Both the position numbers and the translations under genes were made by a program. Under the pieces are notes generated by a model. It was not told the DNA's origin. It saw only the letters and a list, made by a program, of their open reading frames with translations, and did no database searches. From positions 1,756,946 to 1,820,945 of the forward strand of contig JAKVOM010000001.1 in the NCBI GenBank assembly GCA_022482815.1: a stretch of DNA of 64,000 nt. The letters run 5' to 3'. Each line of letters begins with the position of its first letter. Positions within the stretch are counted from its first letter, which is position 1. Source of the stretch: Acidaminococcus sp. GTDB lineage: Bacteria > Bacillota > Negativicutes > Acidaminococcales > Acidaminococcaceae. This document shows positions 8,630 to 17,513 of the stretch, piece after piece.

Positions 8630-9296
8630 GTGCGCCAGTTCGGCGTGAATAGTATAGTTCGGTGAAAGTCCGAATCCAGTAAAGCCTAGCAAGCAGCTGG
8701 TACCGAGTCTTGCATGCAGAGCCGTGAGGTGAGCATGAAGCGTAGACAGGGAGTGTGAGAGCCGTAATGCCAAAATGCGATGAGCAAGGCGTAAAGCAGA
8801 ATCAGCCTCGTTAACCGTAATATGGAAGCCGATACCTTATCACCGGTCGCAGGCAGAAGCGTACAGTTCGTTAGCAGGAAACTGCGGCGAGAACTGCACA
8901 GAGTTCCATCGGGGTCCAAGTGCACGGCGAGTACACAAACACTATTCATGTACCTGGGAGAACTGACTCAGTCCAAGGGACAGTGGTATGCTGACTTAAA
9001 TACTTAACTGTACGGAGGTTGGCAAAAGCTGAGTCAGTAGTCGGATTGCCTCATAGTAGTGATGAAACCTATGAAAGTAGGCGGAGCGAAGGGGGCAAAG
9101 AATAATCGATTTCTGTCTCAAAACAGAAGGTAAGACAAAGAGGTTACCATAATGGAAATTGCGACACAGAAATTAAGGCACCAAGTGCAAGAGTGCAGAT
9201 ATGGTGCTGAAAGATTATTCTAAGAGCCGTATGCGGGAAAACCGCACGTACGGTTCTGTGAGGGGCGGGCGAGGCAACTCGACCCGTCTACTCGAC
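8630..9296 (+). mobile_element. ORF-less group II intron, array copy 1
   Basis: The intron starts GTGCGCC. Its domain V (9224-9256) pairs GAGCCGTATGCGG with CCGCACGTACGGTTC, and a domain VI-like hairpin ends CTACTCGAC. No reverse transcriptase is present. The domain IV region holds only a 23-codon frame (ATG 9152, stop 9221-9223) abutting domain V. This copy is 667 nt because of one extra A near 8770. The boundaries are confirmed by comparison with empty R3 sites elsewhere. The two ORFs of 60-130 codons seen in each intron are not credible genes. Confidence 0.9.
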
Positions 9297-9962
9297 GTGC
9301 GCCAGTTCGGCGTGAATAGTATAGTTCGGTGAAAGTCCGAATCCAGTAAAGCCTAGCAAGCAGCTGGTACCGAGTCTTGCATGCAGAGCCGTGAGGTGAG
9401 CATGAAGCGTAGACAGGGAGTGTGAGAGCCGTAATGCCAAATGCGATGAGCAAGGCGTAAAGCAGAATCAGCCTCGTTAACCGTAATATGGAAGCCGATA
9501 CCTTATCACCGGTCGCAGGCAGAAGCGTACAGTTCGTTAGCAGGAAACTGCGGCGAGAACTGCACAGAGTTCCATCGGGGTCCAAGTGCACGGCGAGTAC
9601 ACAAACACTATTCATGTACCTGGGAGAACTGACTCAGTCCAAGGGACAGTGGTATGCTGACTTAAATACTTAACTGTACGGAGGTTGGCAAAAGCTGAGT
9701 CAGTAGTCGGATTGCCTCATAGTAGTGATGAAACCTATGAAAGTAGGCGGAGCGAAGGGGGCAAAGAATAATCGATTTCTGTCTCAAAACAGAAGGTAAG
9801 ACAAAGAGGTTACCATAATGGAAATTGCGACACAGAAATTAAGGCACCAAGTGCAAGAGTGCAGATATGGTGCTGAAAGATTATTCTAAGAGCCGTATGC
9901 GGGAAAACCGCACGTACGGTTCTGTGAGGGGCGGGCGAGGCAACTCGACCCGTCTACTCGAC
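9297..9962 (+). mobile_element. ORF-less group II intron, array copy 2
   Basis: This 666-nt intron directly abuts copies 1 and 3 with no exon between them. It shares with copy 1 the variants TAAGACAAAG and GCACCAAGTG. Same domain V and the same 23-codon remnant frame. Confidence 0.9.
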
Positions 9963-10628
9963 GTGCGCCAGTTCGGCGTGAATAGTATAGTTCGGTGAAA
10001 GTCCGAATCCAGTAAAGCCTAGCAAGCAGCTGGTACCGAGTCTTGCATGCAGAGCCGTGAGGTGAGCATGAAGCGTAGACAGGGAGTGTGAGAGCCGTAA
10101 TGCCAAATGCGATGAGCAAGGCGTAAAGCAGAATCAGCCTCGTTAACCGTAATATAGAAGCCGATACCTTATCACCGGTCGCAGGCAGAAGCGTACAGTT
10201 CGTTAGCAGGAAACTGCGGCGAGAACTGCACAGAGTTCCATCGGGGTCCAAGTGCACGGCGAGTACACAAACACTATTCATGTACCTGGGAGAACTGACT
10301 CAGTCCAAGGGACAGTGGTATGCTGACTTAAATACTTAACTGTACGGAGGTTGGCAAAAGCTGAGTCAGTAGTCGGATTGCCTCATAGTAGTGATGAAAC
10401 CTATGAAAGTAGGCGGAGCGAAGGGGGCAAAGAATAATCGATTTCTGTCTCAAAACAGAAGGTAACACAAAGAGGTTACCATAATGGAAATTGCGACACA
10501 GAAATTAAGGCACCAAGTGCAAGAGTGCAGATATGGTACTGAAAGATTATTCTAAGAGCCGTATGCGGGAAAACCGCACGTACGGTTCTGTGAGGGGCGG
10601 GCGAGGCAACTCGACCCGTCTACTCGAC
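9963..10628 (+). mobile_element. ORF-less group II intron, array copy 3
   Basis: This 666-nt intron abuts copies 2 and 4. It has TAACACAAAG like copy 4 but GCACCAAGTG like copies 1 and 2, plus two private changes (AATATAGAAG and GGTACTGAAAG). Confidence 0.9.
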
Positions 10629-11294
10629 GTGCGCCAGTTCGGCGTGAATAGTATAGTTCGGTGAAAGTCCGAATCCAGTAAAGCCTAGCAAGCAGCTGGT
10701 ACCGAGTCTTGCATGCAGAGCCGTGAGGTGAGCATGAAGCGTAGACAGGGAGTGTGAGAGCCGTAATGCCAAATGCGATGAGCAAGGCGTAAAGCAGAAT
10801 CAGCCTCGTTAACCGTAATATGGAAGCCGATACCTTATCACCGGTCGCAGGCAGAAGCGTACAGTTCGTTAGCAGGAAACTGCGGCGAGAACTGCACAGA
10901 GTTCCATCGGGGTCCAAGTGCACGGCGAGTACACAAACACTATTCATGTACCTGGGAGAACTGACTCAGTCCAAGGGACAGTGGTATGCTGACTTAAATA
11001 CTTAACTGTACGGAGGTTGGCAAAAGCTGAGTCAGTAGTCGGATTGCCTCATAGTAGTGATGAAACCTATGAAAGTAGGCGGAGCGAAGGGGGCAAAGAA
11101 TAATCGATTTCTGTCTCAAAACAGAAGGTAACACAAAGAGGTTACCATAATGGAAATTGCGACACAGAAATTAAGGCACCGAGTGCAAGAGTGCAGATAT
11201 GGTGCTGAAAGATTATTCTAAGAGCCGTATGCGGGAAAACCGCACGTACGGTTCTGTGAGGGGCGGGCGAGGCAACTCGACCCGTCTACTCGAC
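10629..11294 (+). mobile_element. ORF-less group II intron, array copy 4
   Basis: This is the 3'-most 666-nt copy, followed by the 3' exon GTCCCTTTCTGCCG. Its variants TAACACAAAG and GCACCGAGTG match the solitary introns at 17514 and 43955, which makes it the likely founder of the array. Confidence 0.9.
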
Positions 11295-11700
11295 GTCCCT
11301 TTCTGCCGAAGGCCAACTGACTGCCCATTTTTTCTACATTAAAAATCCGCCAAAGTATCTGCCCGCACTGCGGTGCTATCCACTAACCACTTTGCCGCAG
11401 GCTCGGCCCAAAGCCAAATGCCAAAGGCGCTTTTCCGCTGACCGCAGCTATCGGCTAACTGCTATCTGCTAACTGCCTATTTAGAATCCGCGCAAAGTAT
11501 CTGCCCGCACTGCGGTGCTATCCACTAACCACTCCCCACTAATCACTTTGCCGCAGGCTCGGCCAAAAGCGCTTTTTATTTCCACACTGCCGTAGGCCCG
11601 CCTCCTTCGGCGGCCAAAGCTTCATAGCTTTCTTTTCGCGCGAAGCGCCACAGCTTCCCTCCACAATTTTCTTGCGCCAGATTTCCTTGCAGCAAAGAAT
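11295..11700. repeat. R5 (double) and R7 repeat mosaic
   Basis: This continues the interrupted repeat with CCCTTTCTGCCGAAGG. Two degenerate R5 blocks share CTGCCCGCACTGCGGTGCTA, and an R7 block (TTCGGCGGCC, GCGCGAAGCGCCACAGC) follows. No gene is seen here. Confidence 0.7.
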
Positions 11701-11751
11701 CCTTGCATCAAAAATTCATTTTATCGATTAAAATTTTTCATAGCAAATCCC

Positions 11752-11788
11752 GACAGCCGCATGACAGGCGGCTGCTTCTTTTTTCACG
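11752..11788 (+). terminator. Terminator-like hairpin before the sigma-54 promoter
   Basis: CAGCCGC and GCGGCTG form a perfect 7-bp inverted repeat around ATGACAG, followed by CTTCTTTTTT. It could shield the operon from read-through. It could also be a binding palindrome for the activator, but the T run favours a terminator. Confidence 0.55.
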
Positions 11789-11800
11789 AAAAAAGTAAAA

Positions 11801-11817
11801 TTGGCACGGTATTTGCT
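11801..11817 (+). promoter_or_regulatory. Sigma-54 (-24/-12) promoter of the BCCT/lyase operon
   Basis: TTGGCACGGTATTTGCT matches the RpoN consensus YTGGCACG-N4-TTGCW at every defined position. GG (11803-11804) and GC (11815-11816) are separated by exactly 10 bases. It lies about 70 bp before the carrier start. With the activator and rpoN genes nearby this is the best-supported promoter in the window. Confidence 0.9.
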
Positions 11818-11886
11818 GTATATCAAAGCGAGAATGATTTGGTCCTGCAGGGGACAGATGAAAATATTTCAAGGAGGTTTGTGGTG

Positions 11887-13476
11887 ATGGAAGCGAAAAA
11901 AGAAAAGGATGTACGTTGGAGCGTGTTTATTCCATGCTTCATCGTCATCGGTGGTGCGGCAATTCTAGGTGTGGTGAACAATGCGTGGCTGACGAAGGTG
12001 ACGCAGGCCATTTTCGGCTGGTCCCTTGAGACGTTCGGCTGGTTGTATCAGTGGGTGGCGCTCGGCACGTTGATTCTGATTACGGTGCTGGCGTTCTCTC
12101 CGCTCGGCAAGATTCGTTTTGGCGGTCCGAATGCGAAGGCCAAGTTCTCCTTCGGTGCCTGGTTTGCTATGACACTGACGGGCGGTATTGCGACGGGCCT
12201 CATTACGTACGGCGTCAATGAACCGATTATTTACCTTGGCAATATTTACGGGGAACTGAATACGCTCGGCATTGAGCCTTATTCCCAGGAAGCTATTTTC
12301 TTCTCCATGGGCCGCGTGTTCTACAACTGGACGTTCATTCCTTATGCGATGTATGCGCTTTCCGGCGTTATTATTGCTTATATGTATTACAACCGTCATA
12401 AGGAACTGTCCGTTTCGGCTTCGCTGACCCCGCTTTTTGGTGAGAAAGTGACGCAGGGCTTCTGGAAGGCGCTTGTCGATACGCTGTCCGTACTGGCTAT
12501 TGGTCTGGGCCTTGCTGCTTCCCTGGGTGCCGGTCTGGCACTTGTCGGCTCCGGTCTCACGACGGCTTACGGCATTAAACAAGGGCCGCTGGTCTGGGCA
12601 ATTCTGACGGCTATCATTACGGCTACGTTTACGATTGCTTCTGTATTGGGTATCGATAAAGGCATCAAATGGCTGGCTAATTTGACGACGAAAATTTTCT
12701 ATGCCCTGCTTTTCATTCTGATTGTTATCGGACCGACGGTCTACATCCTGAACCTTGCCAACGTCGGACTCGGCTACTGGCTTGATCATTTCTGGACCTG
12801 GGGTCTCGATCCTTACATTGCAGGCGGCAAGGAACTCGTTACCTGGTGGACTATGTATGACTGGGCGATTTGGATTGCCTACGCTCCGCTGATGGGTATC
12901 TTCTTTGCCATCATTGCCTATGGCCGTACGGTGAAACAGTTCCTCCTCATCAACTGGGTGCTGCCGGCTGTATTTGGTATGATCTGGTTTGCTGTCTGGG
13001 GCGGCACTGCACTGGATTGGCAGATGGCCGGCCGTGTGGATATCGTGGCAGCCATTAAGGAAGGCGGCGCTGTATCCGGTATCTGGACGTTCCTCCAGGC
13101 CGTTCCGTTTGGTTCCATCCTGATTCCTGTGATCATCGTGACCTTGATTGCCGCTTTCTCCACGACGGCTGATACCATGTCCACGACGATCGCCGCACTC
13201 TGCACGAAGGGTGCTCGTCACGACGAAGAACCGGCTCTCTGGCAGAAAGTAGTCTGGGGCGTTTCCATCGGTGCCATTGCGTGCATCATGGTAGCTTTCG
13301 GCGGCGGTGAACAGGGCGTCGACGGCGTTAAGTTCCTCGCGGCCTGCGGCGGCTTTGTGGTGCTCGTCATCTTTATCCTGCAGGTACTGGCATCTGTGAA
13401 GGTATTCTTCTTCGACAAGGAAACGAAGAAAGATGTTGTCGACAGTGAAGACCAGATTGAAACGGAGGCTAAATGA
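11887..13476 (+). CDS. BCCT-family carrier, probable ergothioneine/betaine uptake
   Basis: The 529-residue membrane protein has about twelve hydrophobic segments and the BCCT tryptophan-rich core (TWWTMYDWAIWIAYAPLMGIF, residues about 318-338). BCCT proteins import quaternary-ammonium zwitterions such as betaine, choline or carnitine. The start at 11887 is chosen because AAGGAGG lies nine bases upstream; an ORF beginning at 11761 would overlap the promoter. Its stop overlaps the start of the next gene by four bases (ATGA), so the two are translationally coupled. The partner enzyme resembles ergothionase and ergothioneine is itself a trimethylammonium betaine, so I infer that substrate. Carnitine or histidine betaine are alternatives. 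Confidence 0.9.
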   Translation: MEAKKEKDVRWSVFIPCFIVIGGAAILGVVNNAWLTKVTQAIFGWSLETFGWLYQWVALGTLILITVLAFSPLGKIRFGGPNAKAKFSFGAWFAMTLTGGIATGLITYGVNEPIIYLGNIYGELNTLGIEPYSQEAIFFSMGRVFYNWTFIPYAMYALSGVIIAYMYYNRHKELSVSASLTPLFGEKVTQGFWKALVDTLSVLAIGLGLAASLGAGLALVGSGLTTAYGIKQGPLVWAILTAIITATFTIASVLGIDKGIKWLANLTTKIFYALLFILIVIGPTVYILNLANVGLGYWLDHFWTWGLDPYIAGGKELVTWWTMYDWAIWIAYAPLMGIFFAIIAYGRTVKQFLLINWVLPAVFGMIWFAVWGGTALDWQMAGRVDIVAAIKEGGAVSGIWTFLQAVPFGSILIPVIIVTLIAAFSTTADTMSTTIAALCTKGARHDEEPALWQKVVWGVSIGAIACIMVAFGGGEQGVDGVKFLAACGGFVVLVIFILQVLASVKVFFFDKETKKDVVDSEDQIETEAK

Positions 13477-15002
13477 TGAAAACGGTACGACTGGGCAAAC
13501 CGATTGATCTTGATACGTTTATGGCCGTCGTACGCGGTCATGCAAAAGTAGAATTCTCCGCAGATTATAAAAAGCGCGTCAACGCTTCCCGGGCCCTTGT
13601 AGAAAAATGGGTCGACGAAGAAAAGGTGATGTACGGCGTTACGACGGGGTTCGGGGCGCTTTGCACGAAGGCCATCAGCAAGGAACAGACGGCACAGCTG
13701 CAGAAGAACATTATCTTGACGCACTCGACGTCCGTGGGGAAGCCCCTTACGGAAGAGCAGGTGCGCGGCACGATCCTCATGGTGCTGCAGAATCTGGGTC
13801 AGGGCTACAGCGGCGTCCGTCTCGAAGTGCTCGAGCAGTATCGGCAGTTCCTCAATCTGAATCTCATTCCTTTTGCACCGGGCAGCGGCAGCGTAGGTTA
13901 TCTGAGCCCGGAAGCCCATATGGCCCTTGTCATTACGGGGTTGGGGCAGGCTTATTATGAAGGCGAGCTGATGAGCGGTGAAGAAGCTCTCAAGAAGGCC
14001 GGACTGAAGCCTATCCAGCTTATGAGTAAAGAAGGGCTGGCTCTGGTGTCCGGGACGACGAGCCCGACCGCTATGGCGGCCATCGGCCTGTATGATTTTC
14101 TCCAGGCAGCGAAGACGGCTGATGTCGTCGGCGCTATGTCCCTCGAAGTGCTGCAGGGCGTCATGAACGCCTTTGATCCGCGCGTCATGGCTGTACGGCC
14201 TCACAAGGACCAGGCAGCGACGGCAGAAAATGTCCGGAACCTCCTGGCAGGCTCCGAAGTCATTGAAGCCGCAAAGGGTACCCGCGTCCAGGATGCGCTG
14301 TCCCTGCGCTGCATTCCTCAGCTTCACGGTGCCGCCAAGAAGACGCTCAATGATGCCAAGAAGACCATTGAAATCGAAATGAATTCCTGCTGCGATAACC
14401 CGATTCTCTGGCCGGAAAAGGGCAACGAAGAAGTCATTTCCGCCTGCAACGCCGATTCTGCTTACGTCGGTGTGGCCATGGACTCCGCCTGCATTGCGGC
14501 AACCATGCTGGCCAAGATGAGCGAGCGGCGCAACAATAGAATGATTGATGAAAACCTTTCGGGATATCCGTGGTTCCTGATTCAGAATCCGGGCCTCAAT
14601 TCGGGCCTCATGATTCCGCAGTACACGCAGGCAGGGCTCCTCAATGAAATGCGGATTCTGTCCACGCCGGCCGTCATCGACAACACGCCGACCTGCGGCA
14701 ACCAGGAAGACTACGTGGCCATGGGCTATAACGCAGCAAAGAAATCCTGCACCATGGCTGAAAAACTCGAATACATCCTCGCTATCGAACTGCTTTCGGA
14801 CTACGAAGCACAGCCTTTCGTCAAGAAAGAACTGAAGCGCAGCCCGGCCACGGCAAACGTGCTGAAAGAAATCAAAAAGCAGGTTCCTGTCATGAAAGAA
14901 GATATGTTCCTCTATCCGCATATTGAGTGGCTACGGGAGAGGATTCATGACGGAAGTGTTGTTAAGTGGGCTGAGAAGGGGATGGGGAAGAGTCTTAAAT
15001 AA
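13473..15002 (+). CDS. MIO-less histidine ammonia-lyase homologue, probable ergothionase
   Basis: This 509-residue protein matches the HAL/PAL fold throughout: MYGVTTGFG near residue 53, KEGLAL near 187, MNSCCDNPI near 305, SERRNNRMID, GLNSGLMIPQ and NQEDYVAMG near 410. HAL enzymes have GSVGASGDLAPLAHM, whose Ala-Ser-Gly cyclises into the MIO cofactor. Here residues 139-150 read GSVGYLSPEAHM, so the triad is absent. By alignment with the Pseudomonas HAL, active-site Asn195 is Ser, Tyr280 is Leu and Phe329 is Ala. Ergothionases are HAL relatives without MIO that release trimethylamine from ergothioneine, giving thiourocanate. The overlap with a BCCT carrier gene supports that role. Annotation as HutH would probably be wrong. 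Confidence 0.72.
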   Translation: MMKTVRLGKPIDLDTFMAVVRGHAKVEFSADYKKRVNASRALVEKWVDEEKVMYGVTTGFGALCTKAISKEQTAQLQKNIILTHSTSVGKPLTEEQVRGTILMVLQNLGQGYSGVRLEVLEQYRQFLNLNLIPFAPGSGSVGYLSPEAHMALVITGLGQAYYEGELMSGEEALKKAGLKPIQLMSKEGLALVSGTTSPTAMAAIGLYDFLQAAKTADVVGAMSLEVLQGVMNAFDPRVMAVRPHKDQAATAENVRNLLAGSEVIEAAKGTRVQDALSLRCIPQLHGAAKKTLNDAKKTIEIEMNSCCDNPILWPEKGNEEVISACNADSAYVGVAMDSACIAATMLAKMSERRNNRMIDENLSGYPWFLIQNPGLNSGLMIPQYTQAGLLNEMRILSTPAVIDNTPTCGNQEDYVAMGYNAAKKSCTMAEKLEYILAIELLSDYEAQPFVKKELKRSPATANVLKEIKKQVPVMKEDMFLYPHIEWLRERIHDGSVVKWAEKGMGKSLK

Positions 15003-15296
15003 AGGCACAAAGGCACCTGCCTCACGCTGGCGTTCGACAAGTCTCGCGCGCATCGTGAGGCAGAGCTCTTTCTAAGGAAGTTTCCGCTGTCCTCTGCAGA
15101 ATCCAACCGCATTTGCTGTGTCAGGAGGCCTTAGGAACCACTCGATATACTATTTTTGTATTATCTCGGGTCCCTAAGGCCTCCTTCCTTGCATCTGCGG
15201 CTGTCTTGCAGCAGAGTCCATCAGAAACAATTAAAAAAGAGGTGTGGTATTGGGGTATACGTTTCTATATGGGGCGTATGCCTTATTTTTTTGTTC
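15003..15296 (+). ncRNA. Element E copy 2: putative structured RNA 3' of the lyase gene
   Basis: This short form begins at the stop codon. P1 is CTGCCTCACG/CGTGAGGCAG, P2 is CTCTGC/GCAGAG with inner CCGCA/TGCGG, and P3 is the long AGGAGGCCTTAGGAACC/GGTCCCTAAGGCCTCCT. It ends with GGTATACG/CGTATGCC and a T run. P3 differs completely in sequence from copy 1 yet remains paired. Confidence 0.62.
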
Positions 15297-15299
15297 TTT

Positions 15300-15801
15300 T
15301 ATTATATTTTGCCAAAGCGGAGCTTTGGCGACTACGTTCGTGCCTTCTTCGAGCGCAGCGAGGAAGAAGGAGGAACCGCAGTGGGCGTCGATTGCTTCTG
15401 CAATCGCGCACACGACCGCGGTGGATATTCAGTTAGATAACAAGTAAGGGTAAATAAGAGAGATTTTAAAACAGCAGCACTCCTGAATGTAGCTGCTGAA
15501 ATGTCCATTAGTACTTTTATAACCAGAGAAAGACTAAAAATTTAGTAAAAAAATAATAAGATGGTCATCATCCCCCGCAAGCGGGCCCCCTTCCTCAATG
15601 TCGCGAAGCGACGTCGAGGAAGGTCCCTAAAGAATATACTGCAGCGATTTTTTTATATTTTTAAGGCAAACCGACGTCAGGAGGTTTGGCTACGTTGCAA
15701 CCTTCTTCCAAGCCGCCCCGCTCGCCTTAATAAAGCCAAACCGTCAGGTTTGGAATTCCTCTAGGACCTCCTTTCAAGCCGCTCCGCGGCTTCGAAAGGA
15801 G
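15300..15801. repeat. Repeat spacer; 15386-15702 duplicated at 22408-22727
   Basis: A block from GGCGTCGATTGCTTCTGCAA through GAGGTTTGGCTACGTTGCAACC is nearly identical to 22408-22727. It is followed by an R2 palindrome at 15770-15800 (CTCCTTTC/GAAAGGAG) into which the IS110 element has inserted. No gene is seen. Confidence 0.8.
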
Positions 15802-15809
15802 ACTAACTA

Positions 15810-17057
15810 TCATATGTCAAGTGCAAAATCCTGTGAATCGGAGCCAGTATTTATCTGCCTTTGAAGCATTAATTGAGCAGGTGTTTTGTATGGGATTCCT
15901 CTCGTTTGAAGTGCATAGATTAGACGTACTAACTTTTTAACTACGTGAGAGATTGCTATATAGAAATGTTTTCCTTCGCTTAATTTCTTTGCCAAATATT
16001 CTTTGTAAGCTGGTTCATTTTGGCAGACGAATCTTGCCGCATTGAAGAGAGCATGACGTAGATATCGTGATCCTCTTTTCTCCATATGGGCACTCGGTCC
16101 TATTCCACTCCGCCGGCCTGACTGGTTCTTAGAGGGCGCAAATCCGGCATAGGCCAGTATCTTGTCGGGGGAGGAAAATCTGGAGAAATCCCCAATTTCT
16201 CCTAAAATTGCGGACCCTGTAGCAATACTAATCCCAGGGATTGTAAGTAACGGTTCTTTACGTTCCTCTAACAGTTTTTTAATTCTGGACTCAACTTTTT
16301 GAATTTGTTCGTTTTTTACCTCAATATCGTGTATTGTTTCCACTACATTAATTTCAGTAGATATATCGCTTTTGCCCAGACCTACGGAATGCCTTGCAGC
16401 GTTACGAATCTGCTCAGCCAGATCCATACTTAACCTGCCTTTGGATGTTTTGTAGATAATTTCTTTCATGTGTTTCAAATTTGCGTTCGCCATTTTCTCG
16501 GGAGTGGGATACTCCTTAAGGAGAGCGTGAGCGGTAGCAGAATCCAGGTTTATGTACTGTGGAAGTTCAGAAAAGCTAGTATCAATTATACGGGTAAGGG
16601 TTTGCTTTTTTAGAGACCGTTCATGAACCCATCCAAAGCGAGTCCTGGTTAGTGACTTCAAGACTTTATTGTGGTATTCTTGGGGTACGTAGGGCTTGAG
16701 GTCTAAATCGGACATAAGTATGCAAGCAATGAAGTGTGCGTCAATGCGATCGGTTTTAGTTTTGCGAAGGCTATGACTCTTTCTGTATTGATCCGTCAGC
16801 AGAGGATTGAGAACGCAGGTTGCTAGGCCATTGTTCAACAGGAATCTGGTGATGTTCACACTATACTCTCCGGTGGCCTCCAGCCCTGCTTTTATATTTT
16901 TTACCGATTGATTGTAGGAAAAAATTCGCTTTAGCAGGTGGTCATAACCATTCCGGGTATTGGGGATCGTGAATTCCTCGTAGTCGTCCTTATGCTCAGA
17001 ATCAAGGATGCAGCAGTCGTGTTTGCTCTTAGATACATCAATTCCAACGTAGATCAT
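15810..17057 (-). CDS. IS110-family recombinase (transposase)
   Basis: This 415-residue DEDD recombinase has the RuvC-like N-terminal domain with Asp7 in YVGIDVSKSKHD, Glu in GLEATGEYS (about 61) and the Asp pair in KTDRIDAHF (about 102 and 105). The C-terminal Transposase_20 domain reads LLTIPGISIATGSAILGEIG, then FAPSKNQSGRRSG and KRGSRYLRHAL. IS110 enzymes are guided to target and donor by a bridge RNA from the element's non-coding end, as shown for IS621. The start is ATG with a strong GAGGAGGT site. The protein is identical to that at 41968-43215, indicating recent movement. Confidence 0.95.
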   Translation of the reverse strand: MIYVGIDVSKSKHDCCILDSEHKDDYEEFTIPNTRNGYDHLLKRIFSYNQSVKNIKAGLEATGEYSVNITRFLLNNGLATCVLNPLLTDQYRKSHSLRKTKTDRIDAHFIACILMSDLDLKPYVPQEYHNKVLKSLTRTRFGWVHERSLKKQTLTRIIDTSFSELPQYINLDSATAHALLKEYPTPEKMANANLKHMKEIIYKTSKGRLSMDLAEQIRNAARHSVGLGKSDISTEINVVETIHDIEVKNEQIQKVESRIKKLLEERKEPLLTIPGISIATGSAILGEIGDFSRFSSPDKILAYAGFAPSKNQSGRRSGIGPSAHMEKRGSRYLRHALFNAARFVCQNEPAYKEYLAKKLSEGKHFYIAISHVVKKLVRLIYALQTRGIPYKTPAQLMLQRQINTGSDSQDFALDI

Positions 17058-17300
17058 AAAAAGACCTCCTCAAAGATAAAGATATGATGCTGAGTCCACA
17101 AACTCTTTGCCATGTATCCTTGTTCTATATAAACCGTCTGGCGGTATCTAACTTATTAACATCGCTGCAAAGAGCTGTGGTCGGAATCTCCATAAAACCG
17201 TTTATCGGTAGGAGGACATTAACCAATCCACAGCATCTTTTACAGTGTAGCACTTTATCCCCAAAAGGAGGTAAAGTCCTTATTCATATGATACAAGGAG
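17058..17300 (-). ncRNA. Candidate bridge-RNA region of IS110 copy A
   Basis: This is the 243-nt non-coding end 5' of the recombinase, where IS110-group elements encode the bridge RNA. It contains hairpins ACCGTCTGGCGGT and ACCGTTTATCGGT, and a distant GCTGTGG/CCACAGC pairing. I could not assign the guide loops with confidence. Confidence 0.5.
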
Positions 17301-17513
17301 AACCGCAGTCAGCACTGACGTAAGGAAGCGGTGACAATTGCGATGGAGGGATAGCTTCTTTGGTTTTACAACTTTTTTAGCAACGCTGTAAAATCCACAC
17401 CAATCCCCAATCAGGGCAGTAGTGACCCTCTTCGACGTCGCTGCGCGACATTGAAGAGGGGGAACCGCAGGAAGGCCCGATGTCATCGGGCCTTCCGATT
17501 AGCGGTGGGTGAT
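17301..17513. repeat. R2 right half, R4 fragment and R3 intron target
   Basis: The interrupted repeat resumes at AACCGCAGTCAGC. An R4 fragment (TTAGCAACGCTGTAAAATCC) is near 17378. The R3 unit at 17424-17513 has two hairpins and ends GCGGTGGGTGAT at the intron boundary. Confidence 0.72.

Larger units (their letters stand above)
15802..17300 (-). mobile_element. IS110-family insertion sequence, copy A (about 1.5 kb)
   Basis: The boundaries come from comparison with copy B and with an uninterrupted R2 repeat at 26305-26345. The left side enters at ...CGAAAGGAG|ACTAACTATC and the right side leaves at ...ATACAAGGAG|AACCGCAG. There are no terminal inverted repeats, and the shared AAGGAG at both ends fits core-directed IS110 recombination. 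A 243-bp non-coding end lies upstream of the recombinase. Exact ends may be off by a few bases. Confidence 0.88.

Noticed and set aside
8822-9007. A 61-codon sense frame repeated in each intron (start MEADTLSPVAGRS)
   Set aside because: It falls in intron structural domains upstream of domain IV. Copy 3 loses its start codon (ATAG for ATGG), so it is not maintained.
9220-9615. A 131-codon minus-strand frame repeated in each intron (start MNSVCVLAVHLDPDG)
   Set aside because: It lies inside the folded domains of the group II intron and crosses the intron-intron junction. Repetition reflects the intron, not selection on a protein.
8630-11294. Possible CRISPR or satellite array
   Set aside because: The 666-bp period without spacers and the presence of domain V identify group II introns.
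11752-11788. Activator-binding site upstream of the sigma-54 promoter
   Set aside because: The inverted repeat is followed by a T run, which fits a terminator better; it is also unusually close for an enhancer site, so it is listed as terminator-like only.
13473-15002. Standard histidine ammonia-lyase (hutH) assignment
   Set aside because: The MIO-forming Ala-Ser-Gly is absent and no hutU, hutI or hutG gene is nearby.
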